Positions 5,236 through 8,636 of a DNA stretch of 8,636 nucleotides are shown here, one piece after another. Below the pieces are notes generated by a model. The model was given only the letters and a program-made list of their open reading frames with translations, ran no database searches and was not told the DNA's origin. Within the stretch, counting starts at the first letter, position 1; each line of letters begins with the position of its first letter. Made by a program: the position numbers and the translations under genes. This DNA is from Allobosea sp. (GTDB taxonomy: Bacteria > Pseudomonadota > Alphaproteobacteria > Rhizobiales > Beijerinckiaceae): contig JAKFWE010000207.1 in assembly GCA_021732895.1 (NCBI GenBank), forward strand, positions 1 to 8,636. The letters are read 5' to 3'.

Positions 5236-5740
5236 CTGAATGGGTTCTGTAATGAAAGAGCGATAAGTATGTTTTTAATTCGTCGCAGCATCGTGGCGTC
5301 AATAATCTTTACAAGCGCTATGATAATAGGTAATTTTGCCTATGCATCGAACAATCCCATTGGGAAAACGATTCAGGCAGATTTTCATTACGGAGACGGG
5401 GTGCCGCAATTTTTGATAATTCCGTCTAGATTTCGACCTAATGTTTACTTCAGTAATAATGGATCCGTTTTCGAGTATTCAAGAGCCGATGGGGGAAACA
5501 TATATCAATATAATAAATTGCATTCTCGGGATGAAATTCAATACGGATATTTTCTGAAGGCTAATTCGGTCGAGTTGATACTCAAGAATAATAAGAATGA
5601 CACGGCTAACAAGCTTATTTTTACGATCAGTGGTTCAAAATGCTCGATCCGACATATCTTCATGTATGGAAAGAGTCGCGGTGAAATGGCTGGAAAATCC
5701 ATCCCGGTAAAACTGCCAGAATTCAAGTTTTGTCGGGTGC
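5205..5740. other. AT-rich segment, probably acquired
   Basis: Sampled 60-base rows in this stretch are about 33-43% G+C, against 63-70% in ychF. The change is abrupt on both sides and coincides with the orphan gene and its promoter. Codon use switches to A/T-ending codons, with runs of AAT, ATA and TTT. No transposase or integrase accompanies it. Confidence 0.75.
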
Positions 5741-5763
5741 AGACCGGTCCTGTCGGTCAATGA
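5269..5763 (+). CDS. Small exported protein of unknown function
   Basis: I do not recognise this 164-residue protein. ATG 5269 is preferred over the upstream in-frame TTG 5209 because AAGAG lies 8 nt upstream and a good signal peptide then begins at residue 1: MFLIRR, a hydrophobic core (7-23), and an AYA cleavage site at 24-26. The mature part of about 138 residues has no further membrane segment, is rich in Asn, Tyr, Phe, Lys and Ser, and looks beta-rich (PNVYFSNNGSVFEYSRADGG, YGYFLKANSVELILKNN). It has two cysteines (GSKCSIRH and KFCRV) that could form a disulfide in the periplasm. Base composition is foreign to the region. It faces the aldolase gene convergently. A periplasmic or secreted role is inferred only from the signal peptide. 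Confidence 0.7.
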   Translation: MFLIRRSIVASIIFTSAMIIGNFAYASNNPIGKTIQADFHYGDGVPQFLIIPSRFRPNVYFSNNGSVFEYSRADGGNIYQYNKLHSRDEIQYGYFLKANSVELILKNNKNDTANKLIFTISGSKCSIRHIFMYGKSRGEMAGKSIPVKLPEFKFCRVQTGPVGQ

Positions 5764-5764
5764 T

Positions 5765-5783
5765 GGCGAGAGCCGTCCTCGCC
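5765..5783. terminator. Stem-loop between convergent genes
   Basis: GGCGAG (5765-5770) and CTCGCC (5778-5783) form a 6-bp stem with a 7-nt loop just after the orphan gene's stop codon, in the 86-nt gap before the aldolase stop. A second small hairpin, GACCG/CGGTC (5742-5746, 5754-5758), lies directly upstream. Neither has a T-run, so termination is only a possibility. Confidence 0.25.
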
Positions 5784-5849
5784 CATGACGACGGTCGTTT
5801 CCGGGTCCGCCGGTTCTGCGCCGGCCCTGTCCCGCCGGCCGACGAACGA

Positions 5850-6506
5850 TCACCCGACCTTGCCATAGCCCGCGAACTTCGCCGACACCCGCGCCATCTC
5901 GTCCTCGTCGAGGATCGCCGGCTCCAGCCCCGCCGCCAGGATGGCGAGATACTGGCCGGCGAGGTTCTCGACCTCGGCCGCGATCTGGTGCGCGCCGGCG
6001 AGCGAGCCGCCGAGCGCGATGACGCCGTGATTGGCCAGCAGCACCGCCTTGCGGCCCTCCAGTCCGCGCACCGCGTTCTCCGCCAGTTCCGGCGTGCCGA
6101 AGGTGGCGTAATCGGCGCAGCGGATATCCGGGCCGCCGCAGAGCGCGATCATGTAGTGGAAGGCGGGAACGCCGCGCCGGGCGCAGGCGAGGGCGGTGGC
6201 GCGCGGAGAATGGGTGTGGACGATCGCCTGCGCATCGGGCCGCGCCTTGTAGATTTCGGTGTGGAACGGCCATTCCGAGGAGGGCTTGCCCCTGCCCGCC
6301 AGAACGACCCCGTCCAGCGACAGATGGATCAGGTCTTCAGGCGTCATCCGGGCATAGGGCAGCCCCGAGGGCGTGATCAGCAGGCCTTCGCCGTGCCGCG
6401 CCGAGACATTGCCCGATTTCGACGGGCAGAAGCCGGCCCGGTCGAGCGCCTGCGCGACGGCGACGATCTCGCGGCGCAGCGCATCCTCGCTCATGGCGCC
6501 TGTCAT
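5850..6506 (-). CDS. Class II aldolase/adducin-family protein, probable 5-methylthioribulose-1-phosphate aldolase (Ald2-like)
   Basis: This 218-residue protein has the fuculose-phosphate aldolase fold. SKSGNVSARHGEGLLITPSG (30-49) is the phosphate-binding region. Glu78 (SSEWPFH) is the acid/base. His97 and His99 (HTHSPRATA) with His160 (LLANHG) are the zinc ligands, matching E. coli FucA Glu73, His92, His94 and His155. Coupled to mtnA by a 4-nt ATGA overlap, it probably cleaves 5-methylthioribulose-1-phosphate, and perhaps 5-deoxyribulose-1-phosphate, to dihydroxyacetone phosphate and an aldehyde. ATG 6506 is preferred over 6494 because GGGGAGAGG lies just upstream. The main alternative is MtnB, the dehydratase of the same fold, but no mtnC or mtnD is seen next to it and the SGNVSAR/ITPSG region looks aldolase-like. 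Substrate is inferred from context. Confidence 0.85.
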   Translation of the reverse strand: MTGAMSEDALRREIVAVAQALDRAGFCPSKSGNVSARHGEGLLITPSGLPYARMTPEDLIHLSLDGVVLAGRGKPSSEWPFHTEIYKARPDAQAIVHTHSPRATALACARRGVPAFHYMIALCGGPDIRCADYATFGTPELAENAVRGLEGRKAVLLANHGVIALGGSLAGAHQIAAEVENLAGQYLAILAAGLEPAILDEDEMARVSAKFAGYGKVG

Positions 6507-7612
6507 GCCGCCTCTCCCCGCGCCAGTTCGGGGAAGAGCGTCGCCAGCCCGGCTCGCGACGCCGGCGCGACGCCGCGCTCGGTGATCAGCCCGGTGACCA
6601 GCCGCGCCGGCGTCACGTCGAAGGCCGGGTTCGCCGCGTCGCTGCCGGGCGCGACGATGCGGAAGGTCGCGACTTCGCCGTCCGCGCCGAGCCCCTGCAA
6701 ATGCGTGACCTCGCGCGCCGGGCGCTCCTCGATGGGGATCTGCTTGAGCCCGTCGGACAGCCGCCAGTCGATCGTCGGCGAGGGCAGTGCGACATAGAAC
6801 GGCACGCCGTTGTCATGGGCGGCCAGCGCCTTGAGATAGGTGCCGATCTTGTTGGCGACGTCGCCGGTCGCCGTCGTGCGGTCGGTGCCGACGATCACCA
6901 TGTCGACCTGTCCATGCTGCATCAGGTGGCCGCCGGCATTGTCGGCGATCACGGTGTGGGGCACGCCATGCGCGCCGAGCTCGTAGGCGGTCAGCGCCGC
7001 GCCCTGGTTGCGCGGCCTCGTCTCGTCGACCCAGACATGGACCGGCACGCCGGCGTCATGCGCGAGATAGATCGGCGCCAGCGCGGTGCCCCAGTCGACC
7101 GTCGCCAGCCAGCCGGCGTTGCAGTGGGTCAGGATGTTGACCGGCTCGCCCGCCCGTTTCCCGGCCGCGATCTCGCGGATCGGGGCGAGCCCGTGCCCGC
7201 CGATGGCGCGGCATAGCGCGACATCCTCGTCGCAGATCAGCGCGGCCTCGGCATAGGCGGCCTGCGCCCGGGCGCGCGGCTTCAGCAAGGCGAGCCGCGC
7301 CCGCATCCGCGCCAGCGCCCAGTGCAGGTTGACCGCGGTCGGCCGCGTCGCCGCCAGCAGGGCGAGCGCGCCCTCCAGCCCAGCGTCGGACGCATCCTCG
7401 CGCATCGCCAGCGCGACGCCGTAGGCCGCCGTCGCGCCGATCAGCGGCGCGCCGCGCACGATCATGGTGGTGATCGCCTGGGCCGCCTGCGCGGCGGTCT
7501 CCAGCGTCCGGGTCTCGAAGCGGAAGGGCAGCCGCGTCTGGTCGATGACCGTGACGCGCCAGCCGTCCTGCGCCGGCCAGATGGTGCGGTAGGCCACGCC
7601 GCCGATCTTCAT
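6503..7612 (-). CDS. mtnA: S-methyl-5-thioribose-1-phosphate isomerase
   Basis: At 369 residues it is normal for MtnA, a member of the eIF2B-related fold. It converts 5-methylthioribose-1-phosphate to 5-methylthioribulose-1-phosphate. The family's catalytic pair is visible: Cys164 in LTHCNAG and Asp244 in VGTDR (Cys160 and Asp240 in the Bacillus enzyme). Other landmarks are the substrate-binding MIVRGAPLIG (50-59), VWVDETRPRNQGA from residue 193, and DNAGGHLM near 224. AAGGAG lies 4 nt before the ATG at 7612. It follows apt by 12 nt and overlaps the aldolase by 4 nt. MtnA homologues can also act on 5-deoxyribose-1-phosphate, so the operon may also salvage 5'-deoxyadenosine; this is inference. 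Confidence 0.95.
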   Translation of the reverse strand: MKIGGVAYRTIWPAQDGWRVTVIDQTRLPFRFETRTLETAAQAAQAITTMIVRGAPLIGATAAYGVALAMREDASDAGLEGALALLAATRPTAVNLHWALARMRARLALLKPRARAQAAYAEAALICDEDVALCRAIGGHGLAPIREIAAGKRAGEPVNILTHCNAGWLATVDWGTALAPIYLAHDAGVPVHVWVDETRPRNQGAALTAYELGAHGVPHTVIADNAGGHLMQHGQVDMVIVGTDRTTATGDVANKIGTYLKALAAHDNGVPFYVALPSPTIDWRLSDGLKQIPIEERPAREVTHLQGLGADGEVATFRIVAPGSDAANPAFDVTPARLVTGLITERGVAPASRAGLATLFPELARGEAA

Positions 7613-7624
7613 GGCGCTGCTCCT

Positions 7625-8227
7625 TCAGTGTCCGCCGAAGGCGACCAGCGTGCGCACCGGCACGCCCAGCCGCCTGATCCGATCCGCCCCGCCGAGATCG
7701 GGCAGATCGACGATGAAGCAGGCGGCGACGATCTGCGCGCCGAGCCGCGAGAGCAGGTCGATCGCGGCCTCCGCCGTGCCCCCGGTTGCGACCAGGTCGT
7801 CGACCAGCAGCACGCGCTCGCCCGGCGCCACCGCGTCGCGATGAATCTCGATCTCGTCGGTTCCGTACTCCAGCGCGTAGATCGCGCCGAGCGTCTCGCG
7901 CGGCAGCTTGCCCTTCTTGCGCACCGGCACGAAGCCGGCCGAGAGTTGATGCGCCACCGCGCCGCCGAGGATGAAGCCGCGGGCCTCGATGCCGGCGATC
8001 TTGTCGATCTTCAGCCCGGCGAAGGGCTGCACCAGCTCGTCCACGGCGCGGCGGAAGGCGCGCGCGTCGCCGAGCAGCGTGGTGATGTCGCGGAAGACGA
8101 TGCCGGGCTTCGGATAGTCGGGAATCGCGCGGATGCTGTCGGCGAGCGTGATGACGGCGGTCTCCGGGGAGGACGCGGCGGCCGCCCTGGTCGCGCCGCG
8201 GCGACGGGTCGTCGAGGGAACGGCCAT
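7625..8227 (-). CDS. apt: Adenine phosphoribosyltransferase
   Basis: The enzyme joins adenine and PRPP to give AMP and pyrophosphate in the cytoplasm. From ATG 8227 the protein has 200 residues. The family core begins near residue 27 (ADSIRAIPDYPKPGIVFRDI), with EARGF (81-85), KKGKLPRET (104-112) and the PRPP-binding loop VLLVDDLVATGGTA (139-152). The first 25 or so residues (MAVPSTTRRRG, then Ala/Ser-rich) are a basic extension absent from most Apt proteins of about 170-180 residues. They could be a start-site artefact, but no ATG, GTG or TTG nearer the core is visible, and the chosen start forms a TGATG junction with the mtnP stop. It recycles the adenine released by MtnP. Confidence 0.94.
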   Translation of the reverse strand: MAVPSTTRRRGATRAAAASSPETAVITLADSIRAIPDYPKPGIVFRDITTLLGDARAFRRAVDELVQPFAGLKIDKIAGIEARGFILGGAVAHQLSAGFVPVRKKGKLPRETLGAIYALEYGTDEIEIHRDAVAPGERVLLVDDLVATGGTAEAAIDLLSRLGAQIVAACFIVDLPDLGGADRIRRLGVPVRTLVAFGGH

Positions 8228-8636
8228 CACGCCGGCTTCAGGACGCGGCCGGCCACTGCGTCGAGCTTGCCCAGCAGGGCTGCGTCGCGATGGGCCGGCG
8301 CGGTGATGATCGCCATGTCGAGCGCCTTGTGCGAGCCGGCCGGGCAGGGCTCCCGCTGCGCCGGGAAATCGGCCGCCAGCCGCGCCACCAGCCGGCGCGC
8401 CTTCTCGGCGTTGTCGTGCAGCACCGCGATCACGGCCGCGACATCCACCGCGCCATGGTCGGGGTGCCAGCAATCGTAGTCGGTCACCATGCCGACCGTG
8501 GCGTAGGTGATCTCGGCCTCGCGGGCGAGCTTGGCCTCGGGCATCGCCGTCATGCCGATCAGGTCGTAGCCCAGGCCCTTATAGGTCAGCGATTCGGCGT
8601 AGGTGGAGAATTGCGGGCCTTCCATCGTCACCAGCG
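8227..8636 (-). CDS. mtnP: S-methyl-5'-thioadenosine phosphorylase (3' part)
   Basis: The gene runs off the right edge; about the last 135 codons are present. MtnP splits 5'-methylthioadenosine with phosphate into adenine and 5-methylthioribose-1-phosphate. Recognisable family elements are MEGPQFSTYAES at the window edge, LIGMTAMPEAKLAREAEI (methylthio-pocket region) and TDYDCWHPDH, all standard for MTA phosphorylase. The GTG at 8631 is an internal Val codon (LVTMEGPQF), not a start. Its stop overlaps the apt start by one base (TGATG). It is the first visible gene of the minus-strand salvage operon; the promoter lies outside the window. Confidence 0.94.
   Translation of the reverse strand, partial: LVTMEGPQFSTYAESLTYKGLGYDLIGMTAMPEAKLAREAEITYATVGMVTDYDCWHPDHGAVDVAAVIAVLHDNAEKARRLVARLAADFPAQREPCPAGSHKALDMAIITAPAHRDAALLGKLDAVAGRVLKPA

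Noticed and set aside
5114..5268. tRNA or small RNA gene in the gap after the hydratase gene
   Set aside because: No cloverleaf or conserved tRNA elements were found; only the 7-bp inverted repeat at 5195-5224 stands out.
3962..5302. 446-codon minus-strand open frame opposite the hydratase gene
   Set aside because: It is the antisense shadow of a gene with two intact catalytic dyads and has no recognisable domain.
5730..6797. 355-codon plus-strand open frame opposite the aldolase and mtnA
   Set aside because: Same reasoning: low-complexity shadow with no domain or start signal.
7322..8479. 385-codon plus-strand open frame opposite mtnA, apt and mtnP
   Set aside because: Arg/Asp/Gln-rich shadow frame; three conserved genes explain the other strand.
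8227..8631. A complete short gene starting at GTG 8631
   Set aside because: The residues around it (LVTMEGPQF) are internal to MtnP, so the gene continues past the window edge.

Overview
The window looks like chromosomal DNA from a GC-rich alphaproteobacterium, most likely of the order Hyphomicrobiales (Bosea/Methylobacterium-like). This rests on the strong G/C third-position bias, the rplY-pth-ychF housekeeping block, and the protein sequences. The genus is a guess.

Layout. (1) 1-147 is the 3' end of a membrane protein gene. (2) 158-717, minus strand, is a ParE/RelE toxin with a ribbon-helix-helix antitoxin. (3) 946-5113, plus strand, holds rplY (ribosomal protein L25/CTC), pth (peptidyl-tRNA hydrolase), a VapBC-type toxin-antitoxin pair, ychF (translation-linked P-loop ATPase) and a two-domain MaoC-like hydratase. 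The pth frame is cut by an in-frame TAG at codon 12, between two catalytic residues. The vapBC pair sits in the pth-ychF gap behind its own good sigma70-type promoter. (4) 5269-5763 is an AT-rich orphan gene for a small exported protein, unlike its surroundings in base composition. (5) 5850-8636, minus strand, is a tightly coupled operon mtnP (partial)-apt-mtnA-class II aldolase.

How the genes work together. L25, Pth and YchF all serve translation. The minus-strand operon reads as a salvage route: MtnP phosphorolyses 5'-methylthioadenosine to adenine and methylthioribose-1-phosphate, Apt recovers the adenine as AMP, MtnA isomerises the sugar phosphate, and the aldolase probably splits the ribulose-1-phosphate to dihydroxyacetone phosphate and an aldehyde (the 'DHAP shunt'). 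This differs from the mtnBCD(E) route back to methionine.

Most worth a second look: the nonsense codon in the normally essential pth, the 113-nt out-of-frame overlap between antitoxin and toxin in vapBC and its insertion in a housekeeping block, the inferred DHAP-shunt operon, the structured leader before rplY, and the AT-rich exported orphan with an 8-bp inverted repeat at its composition boundaries. I found no RNA genes, CRISPR arrays or recognisable transposases.
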